NCBI GenBank assembly: GCA_028023455.1
Contig: JAQFVV010012404.1
Coordinates: forward strand, 13,129,421-13,193,420
Length of the DNA stretch: 64,000 bases
Direction: 5' to 3'
Source of the DNA: Epiperipatus broadwayi
Taxonomy: Eukaryota > Onychophora > Udeonychophora > Euonychophora > Peripatidae
Each line of letters opens with the position of its first letter. The first letter of the stretch is position 1. A program made the position numbers and the translations under genes. Below are positions 52,601 to 64,000 of this stretch, piece by piece. The notes beneath the pieces are model-generated. The model searched no databases. It was not told where the DNA came from and saw only the letters and a program-made list of their open reading frames with translations.

Positions 52601-55240
52601 AAATTATTGATATTATTTTAATACTTAATACTTATTTTTGAACACTAGAACATACTAAAAGATTATCATTTGGTGTATGTATAGATCTTATATTTAACAG
52701 TAGGCAAGTTGGTATAAGACATGAAAACCCAGATATTAAAAAAAATAATATGGAAATGCTGATATAACAAAAAGGAAATGGAAAAATAAATAAAAAAATT
52801 TGAAGAGGAATATTTATTATTATTATATTCTTATTTTTTTATGCTTCCAGATATATTAGTAAAGGTTTGTTTCCTGTATTTGCTTTATTATTGCTGACAT
52901 AGAAAGAAAATTTGTTTTAATGTGTAAACAATTTATAGAGATGCATCAGTCAAAGGTTAGGTGATCTGAAGTTTTGTAAAACTCTTTGTTATCTCGCAAA
53001 TTCCATTGGCCAGAAAATCATAAAAACAAAATGTATACATAGAGGAAAGAAATATAACAAACAACAATCTATTTAAATCTCTGGAGAAGAAAGATGTCAA
53101 CATCATTATCGATAAAACATTTTCAAGGAGTAGACTCATCTTTTTAAAATTGAACAGAAGTAAACATTTGACTAATAGATGATTTAACTTTGAAACTGAA
53201 CATCATATAAGCAAGATTTCATTCAGCAATTCTATTACCTGTCTTCTTATCAAAATCAGTGAAGAACCAAGATTGAATATGAAACATAGACGTTTAAAAT
53301 TATTCAGAACTTTTAATAAAAAAAATAAATAAAGAGAAAGGTCAAAACTGATTATTCTTAATATTTATTTGTTTATTTTGTATATGTTTTGATTTTTTTT
53401 TTTTTAGTGTTCTCCATTGGAAACTTTGAAATAAAGAACAGGTATTTAACTTAATATTTGTGTGATATATATTACTTACATCACACATATATCTGTTTAA
53501 TAATATGAATGAATTTAATTTAAATATACATCAGCATTTCTTATTGATAAAGACTACCTAAATTATTAAACCATTATTATTATTAATATAGATATTTTAA
53601 CTTGTGATAATTTACTTAAATGTTGAAAATATGTTTTAAAGGTGAATTAATTTTGTAATAATTTTTCTTGAGTTATAATGATCAATATGAAATTCTATAG
53701 ACTTAGAAAAATTCACTTATAATTGTATATATATATATAAAATCAGTGGCTCTTTTAGAATAGCATTATTAGATGTATTTATTGAATCTCTTTGAATATA
53801 AATGAAGTCAAAATGACATATGAGTTTAAAGAGTAGTAATCCTGTCTTATTTAAGTATTTTACCACTAGATAAAAGGGACCTGATGAGTGTATTTTTCAT
53901 GTTTAGTTGTTTGTAAGAATAATGTTCAAAAAGAATAAATATATTTTAACTTAGAAAGTAGTTCATATAGTTGGAGAAGTAATAATTATTCACTGGAGGA
54001 AACATTCTTAATATCTCAAGTATTTAATAATTAATAAAGTAAAATATATTATTTATTTACATAATAGAAGTAGCGTTTATTAATATTTAATATCAAATAA
54101 TGTTTATAATCCAGGGGTGTTTATATTTAATTTTGGAAGTATCTGTAATGAAATTTCTGTTATTATTATCATTTTCTTATAGATGTAAGTAAAATATAAA
54201 TTAAAGAATTGGCTTTGTATATATTTTTTTTCTATTTAAGATTACATCATGTACTGGGTCACACAATTATAATAAATGACAGATACAATTTATTGTTATT
54301 TACTTTTATTATTATTATTTTTTGTATTTATTTTACCCTGAGATAATCAAACCAATATTTAGATATTCGAATTTAGTGAACAACTTCATCATCAAATAAT
54401 ATATTAATTTATTAAAATAGATTATTTATTTATCCACAGTGTAATTCCGATTCAACAAAGTGCATTGTTTCTGAATTATATTTAGCCAATATTGTCTCAT
54501 TTGCATATTTGATATTATTTAGATCTGAAATTAGAAATTCATGACTTAGAATTATTAAGTCAAAAACCTTCCCCTTATTTATCATTACAATTTTGGTGCC
54601 CCATTCCATGGGTCATTATCAAACGAATCTTCTCCATCCATGCTGCACTTTTTTAAAAAAATTTGTCATCATATAATCTTGTTTTTTCAAAGAGATAAAT
54701 AATAAGTAAATTTTATTTTCAACTTTTTTCACTTGATATATTCAGTGATTTAAATGTCTGAATCTTATAATCAGTTTTTCAATTATATTTTCAACATTCT
54801 GACATGAAGATAATAGTTTTTTCACACCACTTTAATGTCTTGACAGCAATATAAAAGTAATTAAATGAGCTAGAATTGAGGGTTTGATGTTACAATATAA
54901 ATTTACAAGTATTCTAAAAAAAAAAAAAAAGGAGTATAGCCAACATATAAAATGACTAAGATTTAAGATTGTGAGAACAAATTGGCCGAATTTAAATTTA
55001 GTTGATGATTTTTAATAAAATGTGTAAGGAAATACTTTTATATAGATGGTAGTTTGGTTGTTTATTATATTTATTGATACAATTCAATGTCTTCAAATTT
55101 CTGTAGCTTCTTTAAAAATTTTCTCATGAATATTTAAGTACAAAATCAATGCAAATATGTACTTGTGTATTAATGGAATTTAATTTAAAAGCAAGTAATA
55201 AAAATGGTTGTTACCTTAAAATACTATTATAAGCCAAAAC
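49616..55240. other. AT-rich DNA, no gene seen
   Basis: Contains TGGCGCCC at 50,045 and a nearby 9-bp-arm hairpin (GACCATTAC…GTAATGGTC, about 50,079-50,104). Otherwise background, with a mirrored T9/A12 homopolymer junction near 52,220. Confidence 0.5.
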
Positions 55241-55399
55241 ATTTCTATAACTTTCTGGATGTGAATTTTGAAAGAAAGGTGCAGATTAGAAAGAGAAATG
55301 ATATTTACTGGAAAATAGAATTTAGGTATTGGAAAAATCTATATGATAGCTAGTGCTTAAGGTATGAAAAGCAAATGTTAAAAATGACAAATATTATTT

Positions 55400-55545
55400 G
55401 ATTGTATTAGCATGCACATCTTTCTCAATACTTACATCATAGTTATTTATTTTTATATGTAACCTGGCTTTATTAAGCAATTTAGAATGTTATTTAAAAA
55501 TTATAATTGTCTATTAAGAGGTATTTTGTAAACTCCTCATGCATT
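55400..55545 (-). pseudogene. Third Penelope-like GIY-YIG remnant
   Basis: The DNA, read against the minus strand, parallels 9195-9300 (TGCATTAGCATGCTCATCTC, the 'EHANA' region, and the upstream Cys region) but is heavily mutated. The stretches TATTAGCATGCACATC and CTCAATACTTACATCATAGT align in order with it. No open frame remains. Confidence 0.55.
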
Positions 55546-55559
55546 CTAATTAGATATAA

Positions 55560-56700
55560 TTTTTTTTTTAAAAAAAAAAATAAATTGACAGTATGACTGT
55601 ATACTTGTATACTGATGCAGTCTGACCTGAGGATGACTAATAAAATATTGTTGGATTTTAAAATATTAATATGCTAAAAATAATTTAAAGCTTCCTTATT
55701 GTGAATTTTGAAAAAGAAGATAGATGTTAGAAAGTGAAGTGATATTTATTAGAAAAGTATTAGAAATATTTGTCAGACTTAAACGTCTTCTAATGGAAAA
55801 GATAAATAAAAATAGGGATGTAAAGCAAATATGTTATATATTTATTTCCCTCTATAATTCTTATACTGTATAATTAAATAAATTATTACATAAGCATTAT
55901 TTTTATAATAATAATAATGTTAGTATAAGGGATAGAATGTTACACATAAAGTTAACACTTTTGATTATTCAAAGAATTGGATAACTGATGATAAAAAAAC
56001 AAACAAACAGCAATAACCACTTGTAAATGAGTATGATCATTCCAACTACCCCAAAAAACTACTATACAAATGAGTGTTGCAATGACTATATAAATTCTAT
56101 TCTTTTCCATATCTTTCCACTGAAACAATCAAACATTGTAATTCTTTAGAATAAACATCACTTGATCACTATTTCTTATACTTACTCTTTACTGTTATTA
56201 AAACAGGCAAAACCCTCTATACGTTGAAACAAGATTTGTAAAGCAAATCTTAGTTTCACCTTCTTTAACTTTTTTACTACTCTCATACTCTAGTTTAAAC
56301 CCGAATTTATCATAGTGTGTCTGTACTGCCACTTATATACCGAAATCCCGCCTAAATTAGATCACGAATGTATTAATGCTCATGATATATATATAATTTT
56401 AAAGCACCAACATTAATAAGTTATCAATTGCGAGTAGTTGCATGTATACATATTCATTTTAAAAAGTAGGTTATATAAGTAAGTTTACACACAGACTGCG
56501 ATAATACATTTAAAACTTCATTTACAATTTAAAAGTAAAATAATTTTGTTGTTTTAAATTTATAAAAATCACACCACAAATTTTATGTAAAAAGTAAATG
56601 AGGGTTGGGAAGATAATAATAGGCTTAATTAGTTAAATTTTGTAAAATTCATTAATTAGTGCTTAAATATTTTACCATCAGATAAACAACAGATATCCAC
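55560..56700. other. AT-rich DNA, no gene seen
   Basis: A diverged direct repeat links 55,260-55,320 and 55,694-55,750 (GTGAATTTTGAAA…GATATTTA). No gene. Confidence 0.5.
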
Positions 56701-56705
56701 TCAGG

Positions 56706-56816
56706 TTTTTTTTTTTTTTCCATGTGTCATAGCATCGGCCGGGACGCGAACCCACAACCGTCTGCAACCAACTACTTGCTTGCATGGCGGCTGCGATACC
56801 TCTCGGCTAACAACGC
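56706..56816 (-). mobile_element. Short tRNA-derived SINE, copy 2
   Basis: Same element as at 46.3 kb, better preserved. On the minus strand the A box is TAGCCGAGAGG and the B box GGTTCGCGTCC, both near consensus, followed by GACACATGG and a 14-base A tail. The internal promoter looks intact. Target-site duplications are unclear because of flanking T runs. Confidence 0.82.
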
Positions 56817-57006
56817 AAGACAGAGTTTTTTTTTTGTAATTAAAATATTGTTAAAATTAAAAGTTCTAATCCGAATATTTTAAAAGTAAAACTAATTATA
56901 AAATCCCTGTTTTCAGATATTCAGATAAGTTGGCAGCTTTTATTTTGCATCTATTTTTGGCTCTACAGAGACCGCCATGGGGTAGTTCCATTGTATGCTG
57001 GTTTGG

Positions 57007-57015
57007 TATATATAG
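57007..57015 (+). promoter_or_regulatory. TATA box (TATATATAG) before TATGCT repeats
   Basis: TATATATAG preceded by GG, followed from about 57,037 by TATGCTT repeats to 57,095 and a base-balanced stretch (57,230-57,535) ending in the donor-like GAG/GTAACC near 57,536. Same design as at 5229, 43,033 and 46,610. No protein family visible. Confidence 0.4.
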
Positions 57016-57029
57016 GGTCGATTTTCTAA

Positions 57030-57110
57030 TTGTTGTTCTATGCTTTTCTATGCTTATGCTTATGCTATGCTAAGCTTCTCTAATTGATATATATGTCATA
57101 TGCTTTTCTA
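57030..57110 (+). repeat. TATGCT(T) short tandem repeat
   Basis: Degenerate 6-13 bp units of CTATGCTTT/TATGCT downstream of the TATA box. Confidence 0.8.
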
Positions 57111-57539
57111 GTTGTTATAATTTATTGAGAGTTCCTTTGCTTTAAATATTTTATGTACTTAATATTTTGCCTTCAACCTGTCAGCTGAGATATTATTTAA
57201 AAATATTGAATTTAATACAGCTGAATTTAGTGAAGCAATACCATTGATAAATTCATAATATACCAGCCTTTGCCTATTGAATGGAGAATGCCTGAGTAGA
57301 AGACTGGTGGGAAGGCTCTCTTCCAGCTCAGGGAAAATGGCCAACTTGTGGCATCAGATCATCAGATGCTTCAGACCTATTGGAAACTGCCACTGCTGCT
57401 GAACATATGTCAGATTTAATCATGAACCAAGAAGCTGCCACATCAAGAACATGTTACCTAACTTCCATTAGAGTGTCAAATTAAAATCAGATGGAGAAGA
57501 CCAAAATGTGCACAAACTGCCCAAATTGATATGAGGTAA

Positions 57540-59220
57540 CCCCTGTTAACCCAAAAGTTTTTCTGTTATCTATTTCCCCTTTTAAAGCTAACTAAATTTA
57601 AGTATTTTTTAAATTATAAAACTGTCTATTTTTGTAAAATGTTTTGTAACCTAACTTGTGTGCTTTTCTTTCTATCCTTGGGTTGATATTTTCTATTTTA
57701 TATATTTAATTTATTTCTTTTATTATAGTAGTGTGCTTAAATAGTCATTGAACGAGCAAATTATTTCCTTCCCTGTTCTTAGTATGCCACCACATTGCAG
57801 ATTAATTTTATAAATGACCCCTTAGTAAATATCTTATAGCATTGCTTGTTTGAGGGCTACTTTATTTTATTAATCTCCTAAAAAATTGTTTTCAAGAAAG
57901 GTATATTTTGCAATTTTTTTGTATATAATGCAAGGATGTGTGTGAAATTGATAAATGAACTTTATAATATAGAGAAATGCATGACTACATATAATCGTAT
58001 GAATCCCCTTTTAATCATGCATTACCCTCCATTTTTCTTATTTTAAAATAACATTTTATTATATCTATAACACCATTTATAAACTGTAAAAATTGAGATC
58101 AATAATGTGCGGACCATCTTTAAATTATATAGGAATTGGTTAAGCACCTTTACTTATTTAGTTACCCTTCTATATATTTGCTTATGTTTATATTGTGTGT
58201 TACTGGTGTAAGCATATGGGATGTTGAGATCTGCTTTGTTTCTATAGGGATTTATGGATGACATTTCCCTTTCCTTCTCATGTTTCCAGATAATGTATGC
58301 ACTAAAAATCATACCTGGGAATATTATGCTTAAGTCACCCAACCATGGAGTTCATGGTTTAATGCCATACTCAGACTGTTTGTGACAAAAATTTCCACAG
58401 GGTCCATGGTGAGACACCATCCCATCTGCTTTAATTTTATTGTATATTATTTTATTTTATTTCACAAAGCTGCAGTTTTAATGTATCACACTCCATCCTA
58501 TATATTGATCCTCCACTAGTATCACCATTCTCTTTTAATATATTCAATTGCCCACATCTTAATCACTTCCAGGCCTCTAGCTCAATGAGCCTTCATCCAC
58601 ACTATTCTTAAATTCAATACAAGTTCATTTCTCAAATCTTAAATGTATAAATTAATTTAAGCAAAGAGTTGTTATATTTGCCATAGGCCTTGCATATCTT
58701 GAAATCAACTTTCCTTAATGTAACTGTATTTTGCTTAAGCACATTATTATATTATTTTGCATTGACCCAAGGTATAGAGAGTATGTATAAATTAATAAGC
58801 CATTAATGTAAATGGCACTTTATTAAATTTTATTCCAAATATATATATTTATCTTTTAATGAGTTGACGGTACAGTTTGGCTTATTCAAACAATGCTCTT
58901 TTATAATGTTTAATTAATAAACTGTATTTAAATTTTAGTCAGTTTGAATTTATTTATTTATTTTCTGTGATCTACATCATTACTCCGGTCTATTTCACCT
59001 TTGTATATATATATATATTTTGTACCATCCATAGTCTTTATTTAGTAAACCTAATGATGTATTACTGTAATATAGAGTCTCTTGCTTTTCCTTGATCATG
59101 AGCACTGGCAAGAAACTATGCTATTAGTAGCATTAGATGCATTATAACATAGTTGTCACTGTGGAGTATAGACTTTAATTTAGAATTTCTAGAAGGCAAC
59201 CATCCCTTCTAGAGTGTTGA
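57540..59220. other. AT-rich DNA, no gene seen
   Basis: No conserved motif; short AT runs only. Confidence 0.5.
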
Positions 59221-59230
59221 GTTTTGTGTC

Positions 59231-59279
59231 TGGAGTTTGAATTCTGCAGTGTGTTAGCGAGATAGACGATTCTAACCAT
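59231..59279 (-). other. tRNA-like (SINE head) remnant
   Basis: On the minus strand TGGTTAGAATCG (A-box-like), GTCTATCTCGCTAACACACTG and then AATTCAAACTCC (B-box-like) follow a tRNA layout. Too decayed to be a working tRNA. Confidence 0.35.
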
Positions 59280-59291
59280 TACAACATATTG

Positions 59292-59335
59292 CCACTCAGT
59301 GCAAGCCAGAGTAATCAATGGCTTGCACTGAGTGG
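59292..59335. repeat. 17-bp-arm perfect hairpin
   Basis: CCACTCAGTGCAAGCCA (59,292-59,308) and its exact reverse complement (59,319-59,335) surround a 10-bp loop. Pairing extends outward after one mismatch (ATT/AAT). It adjoins the tRNA-like remnant. Confidence 0.93.
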
Positions 59336-59765
59336 TAATACATATAGAGAGTTTTACCTGTTTTAATAACAGTTAAAAGCAAGCACAAGAAATAGTTATT
59401 ATGTTTATTGGATAAAAACCAATCCTTGCTAATAAGATAGTGGTGGCTATGGTTATTAAAGACTTGTCAATTTGCAAAGATTTAACAAAAAAAATGTTAA
59501 ATTAGAAACGTTCAACATAAATAAACAATATTAAAAATAAAAAGATGATTAACCCGAGAATGAAGAATACTAATATATATGTGAGAGAGTGTAAAGCACA
59601 CAAATATATAGATAATAATTATTGTTTATTAAAGCAACTCTAAAGATAAATGCGTTGTTAGATAAAAACGGAAAGATATTAATCAAATATTTGCTATATT
59701 ATAATTTACATTTTCTTAACAACTTATATTTTACCTATATAAAGAAATGTATGTATTGATTAATA

Positions 59766-59766
<1 letters not shown>

Positions 59767-59838
<72 letters not shown>
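59767..59838. repeat. (GATA)n microsatellite
   Basis: About 17 pure GATA units, trailing into degenerate GATA/AAAT blocks to about 60,070. Confidence 0.97.
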
Positions 59839-60069
59839 CAGATGGTCAACTAAGTAGATAAATAGAAAGTTAGATAGATGTATACATACATTCATAATAA
59901 ATAGACAAATATATAAATAAATGGATAAGCAGACAACTAAGTAAGTTGGTATAGTTAAAAAGATGAAACTGTAAGCAATTAGGCAAATATATAGGAAGGT
60001 GGCCTGATAGATAGATATTAGATTCGTAAGTAAATAAGTGAAAGGGTTAATGGATGGATAGATAAATAT

Positions 60070-63000
60070 GTGAATGATAGGATGGTTTAGTACTTATTAT
60101 TAATAATGCATTAAACAGTAGCAGTTTTGTTGCTAAAGTTATAAAATTTTAAATCACAAATTTTTTTTTAGTTATCCAAGAAAATTATAACGTCATGGGA
60201 ACAAAATAATAATCCTTTTTGTTGTTTGTCATCAGAAAATTTTTTTGTCTTATTGTAACAATTTTTTAAAAGTTTGCCTTTTTAGAAGGAATTTATGTTT
60301 TAAGTTATATACACGATATAAATTTATATGTTCAATAAAAAAATAGCATCATAACAGAAGAAATTAGTTATACTAGGTAAAACTTTTAGGTAGAGAGGAA
60401 AAAAAAATACATATTAGTCATATAAAAAATACTCAATGAAGTCACATAATGGGCTGTCATGGAATAATAAAAACCTCTTGTAGTAGTATCCTAAAATATA
60501 TATGATTATTTAGTACTTACTTGATTTTATAGATATGTAGTGCTACAATAAGTCAAAAATACTCTTAAACATATTATATAATTTTGCGATATAATGGTTA
60601 ATAAGTGAGAGATTCAAAAATGGGCTAATTATAAAAACAGAAGAATCTTTTATAGGCACTGTTGAAATATGCTGTTTATATATGTTGACTATTTTTTGCT
60701 GTGAAAAAGATTATTCATAAAAAATAATAACATAACTAGAATAATTGTATTCACATATCTATCATCAAATCACAAAAGTCCTAATAATATATGCAAAATA
60801 TAAGTTATCTTAACTAATATTATTTCAAAGCAAAAAAATCTGATAAAAATAAAAAATACAATGATATTTGCAAATAGTATCTAATTGGGGCTTTTTTATG
60901 TAGGCAGGATTTTCATTAATGAGTATCCAAAATTTTGATAAACGAATTTGATATGACATGACGTCATTTCTATTACTTTAAGACTTTTATTTCCTTTAAA
61001 AAACAACAGTATAAAAATTAATCTATATCAAATAATAATAATAATCATTAACTAGTTATAGTTAATAAATAGATATAAGATCTTCAATATATAAAATACT
61101 GCAGGTATAGCAGAGACAAATTGGTATAATACCTAAGAGTAAAATATAAAATTTATAAATTAATTAAAGTGTAATTAATTAAAAAAAAGTTTCAACTTAT
61201 ACACCTACTGCACCCCAAGGAAAGATTCTATAGGCTATAGACCATATTATTTCCAACAAAAATTTATTTGGTTAAGCTAATTATAATTAATATACCTTCT
61301 TTTTATTGGTTATGCACTTTTTAATATAAACTATTTGTTAATAATCATAAAAATTCACTTTTACATCCCTTAGTTAATGTTTTATCTTGCAGTTGATAGG
61401 TTAAAATTTTATTTTCCCAAATAAGACAGAACAGTATATCACATAAATTTTTAAATTCAAACTATTATTGAACAGATTCTGCAGGGAAATTGTTTATAAA
61501 TATTAGTAAGCCAGTGACTGGTTTTTTTTTTTTTTTAAATCATGAATAACATGATTCATATATGAAACTTTAAAATGTTTGTCTTAAAATTTTTTTTAAA
61601 AATATATAGTCCTGTAGGTTTAATGTAGTCAGATTGTTGATATTATTTAGGCTAAGGGTCTGTTGTAAAATCCTAATTCAGAAGAATCTTATGTCAAATG
61701 ATAGACTTATCCTAATGGCAACATTATCAAAAGTGCATTCAAGTTACAACAAAACTGACTAATTAAATAGCAATAAAAATAAATAAATAATCAATGGCAT
61801 AATCAGACCAATTGGAAAATTAGGTCAGTAAACCTGACCATTTCTAGTAAGGACAAGGATCTCATTATATATTGAGATCCATTTAAGAGAAAAACAGACA
61901 ATGCAAACAACAACTTTCAGAAGTTTAGACAACATAAAACAACTATCAGAAGTTGAATGATAGTCCACAATATTGTAGAATGCAATAAAGCATAATCAAA
62001 CTTGAAGCAGAGAGCTGATAACTACAGTCATTAATTATTATACTTGCACACAAGTTAAGCCATTTATGCTGGAAATGTCAGGGTCCTTATAAGGACATTT
62101 TAGCAATTCTTCCCAAACATTATATTGTAGATAAGCATAATAAATATCTTAATAGTAAATATCTTAATGTCTCTTATTACATTTTTTTTATCATATTATG
62201 CATATAAATAAATATTATGTATAATTTGTAAATATCTGTAATTTATGTTAAAATAAGTCTGAACTCTAAAAAGCCATTCTGGAAAGTTCTTTGTAAAATA
62301 AAATATCATATAATAACAAACTTCTGAATTATAAATTGTGGCATTACTAGAAATTCAATAATTAATTAAATTTAAAGCAAAAAAGCAATTGTTCGATGTC
62401 TTTTCTTTGTTTTTATTTTAAATAAAGGGTGTGGCTTTTTTTTTCAATTAATTTTTTTAAATGTTTTTCAAATTTAGCATATAACTTTAGAAATAATTTT
62501 ATTTATTTTTAGTGTAATTAAATGTTCATTCTACTACACACTTTTCAATCATTGAATAATATCTGAAAAAACAGATATATTACTTTTTGAGATTGTTTAT
62601 AACTTAGCTAGGAATGGCATAATAATGACTAAGCTATAGATAATTAATAGTAATCATTAATGGAACGTTAGTGCAGTAAGTTTGACACTTATAAATTAAA
62701 GTATACTAATTATAATCTCATGACTAATTGCGGACATCATGAGAGCCTTGAGCACTTCATAGACAGATTATTTTCCCCAACTAAAAATCACACACTTAAC
62801 TGAATTTACTAAATGATAATTCAATTTATAATATACAAAGTACAAAAAATAATAATCAATTTAACATAAATGTTAAATTCTTTGTATATGGAATCAAATT
62901 AGGCAATAGAGTAATTCACCAACAGTAACATTCTTGTTTATCATTGATAGCCTCTTCACTTTCCATTTTTAATACAATTTTCTTAGAGCATGTTTTATAA

Positions 63001-64000
63001 ACTTTAATAAACCTTTAAGAGCATAATTGCTATAAATAAAAGTACTTAGCTGTTATATATAAAAAAGTAAAATGTATTTGTTTTAAATATCGTCGTCAAG
63101 CAATAATAAAGTTGACTACATTTATAATAAATAATCCTAAAATAGCATAATTAACATTTCAGTTATAAAATAATGATATGCAAATAAAAAAATTATATTG
63201 TATTGCATTTTTCATTTAATATTATTTTAAAATACTTTTAATATTCATCAATTCTTCTCCTCTTAAAGACTAATAGTACCAAAGTTTTAATATATGTTTA
63301 TAATGAAAACCTGTTTACATTTACTATAACTTTGGAAATAAACAGGTCTGTAATAATAAAAATAATGGCAGCAATGCAAAAATTTCAGCCAAGAAACTAC
63401 TTTTGAAGTTTTGAACAACAAAACATTGAAACAGACATGTATCAAGCATGAATAAAGAAATTGCAAACATCTATTTGTTGTGTTTTTGATCTATCTTGTT
63501 TAGCCATATTGTTATCAGATTGTGAGTAAAAGTACAATTAATCAGCAATGCAATCACCATAAACTATGAAATCATACTATTTATGCAAGTAAAAGTGAGT
63601 ATTTAAGGATAAATATTTTTGTTTTAATTTTGCTCTAAAACAATTTTAAAATGTATTAATTTTTAGAATACAAAAAAACTTTCAGCTGTAATTTTGTATC
63701 TGGGAACTATATTCCTAGACTTCTCAACAAAATTAAACTTTGAGGTATTTATGTAAATACATATAAATGAGAATAATATTTTTTATGTGAATTTGAGATC
63801 ACTGAAGTATTTAAATGTGAAAAAAATGCTTTTGTTTAAAACAATTGCAAAAAATGAAAAAAATGCTTTTGTTTAACAAACAAAAGTACAATAAAATATA
63901 TATTTTAAAAAAGGAACGAATGACATGGAAATTTGCCAACATTTACTGCTATAGCTATCATTAATTGTAATCTGTAGTCATAATTTGTCAAAATATTGTA
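60070..64000. other. AT-rich DNA, no gene seen
   Basis: Background only. A 20-bp direct repeat (TGAAAAAAATGCTTTTGTTT) occurs at about 63,818 and 63,855. No gene, tRNA or element recognised. Confidence 0.55.

Overview
This is an intergenic-looking, very AT-rich (estimated roughly three quarters A+T) eukaryotic window, almost certainly from an invertebrate animal with a repeat-rich genome. I found no intact host protein-coding gene, no rRNA, no CRISPR array and no bacterial signal. Long reading frames are rare, and most are low-complexity (poly-Ile, poly-Asn, poly-Leu from ATT/AAT arrays). What can be supported is a dense, layered collection of decayed retroelements, satellite-like arrays, microsatellites, hairpins and TATA-box modules. 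The mix (Gypsy elements with a gag starting MITRSG, RTE-like and other LINEs, several Penelope-like families, tRNA-derived SINEs, ATT/AAT/GATA microsatellites) fits an arthropod, mollusc or similar invertebrate. I cannot name the species.

Layout. 1-1990: a 405-bp satellite monomer, about 3.4 copies forward then about 1.5 copies inverted. 5.2-5.65 kb: a TATA box, five 26-bp repeats and a possible spliced leader. 8.46-11.42 kb: a minus-strand LINE interrupted by two head-to-head truncated Penelope-like copies and a perfect AT palindrome. 15.08-17.57 kb: a decayed Gypsy-type LTR retrotransposon with a duplicated primer-binding leader. 19.66-20.95 kb: a probable second Gypsy-type LTR with a polypurine tract before it and a repeated primer-binding leader after it. 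21.8-24.76 kb: a nearly full-length but broken RTE-like LINE with a visible YADD motif. 25.4-26.87 kb: a 363-bp satellite, again forward then inverted. 29,288-33,935: a structurally complete LTR element with 2-kb LTRs, a 560-bp interior and a 4-bp target duplication. 36.7-38.1 kb: another Penelope-like remnant. 43.0, 45.1, 46.6 and 57.0 kb: further TATA modules followed by short tandem repeats. 45.74-45.85 kb: a 33-bp-arm perfect hairpin. 46.3 and 56.7 kb: two copies of one short tRNA-derived SINE. 49.15-49.62 kb: a distant relative of the 363-bp satellite. 55.4 kb: a third decayed Penelope-like endonuclease. 59.3 kb: a 17-bp-arm hairpin beside a tRNA-like remnant.

The window reads as neutral transposon-rich DNA. 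The points most worth following are the two forward-then-inverted satellite arrays, the extreme LTR-to-interior ratio of the 29.3-33.9 kb element, the head-to-head Penelope pair with ribozyme-like ends, the duplicated primer-binding leaders shared by two Gypsy loci, and the repeated design 'TATA box plus tandem repeats at the expected start site', in which two loci share a 26-bp period.
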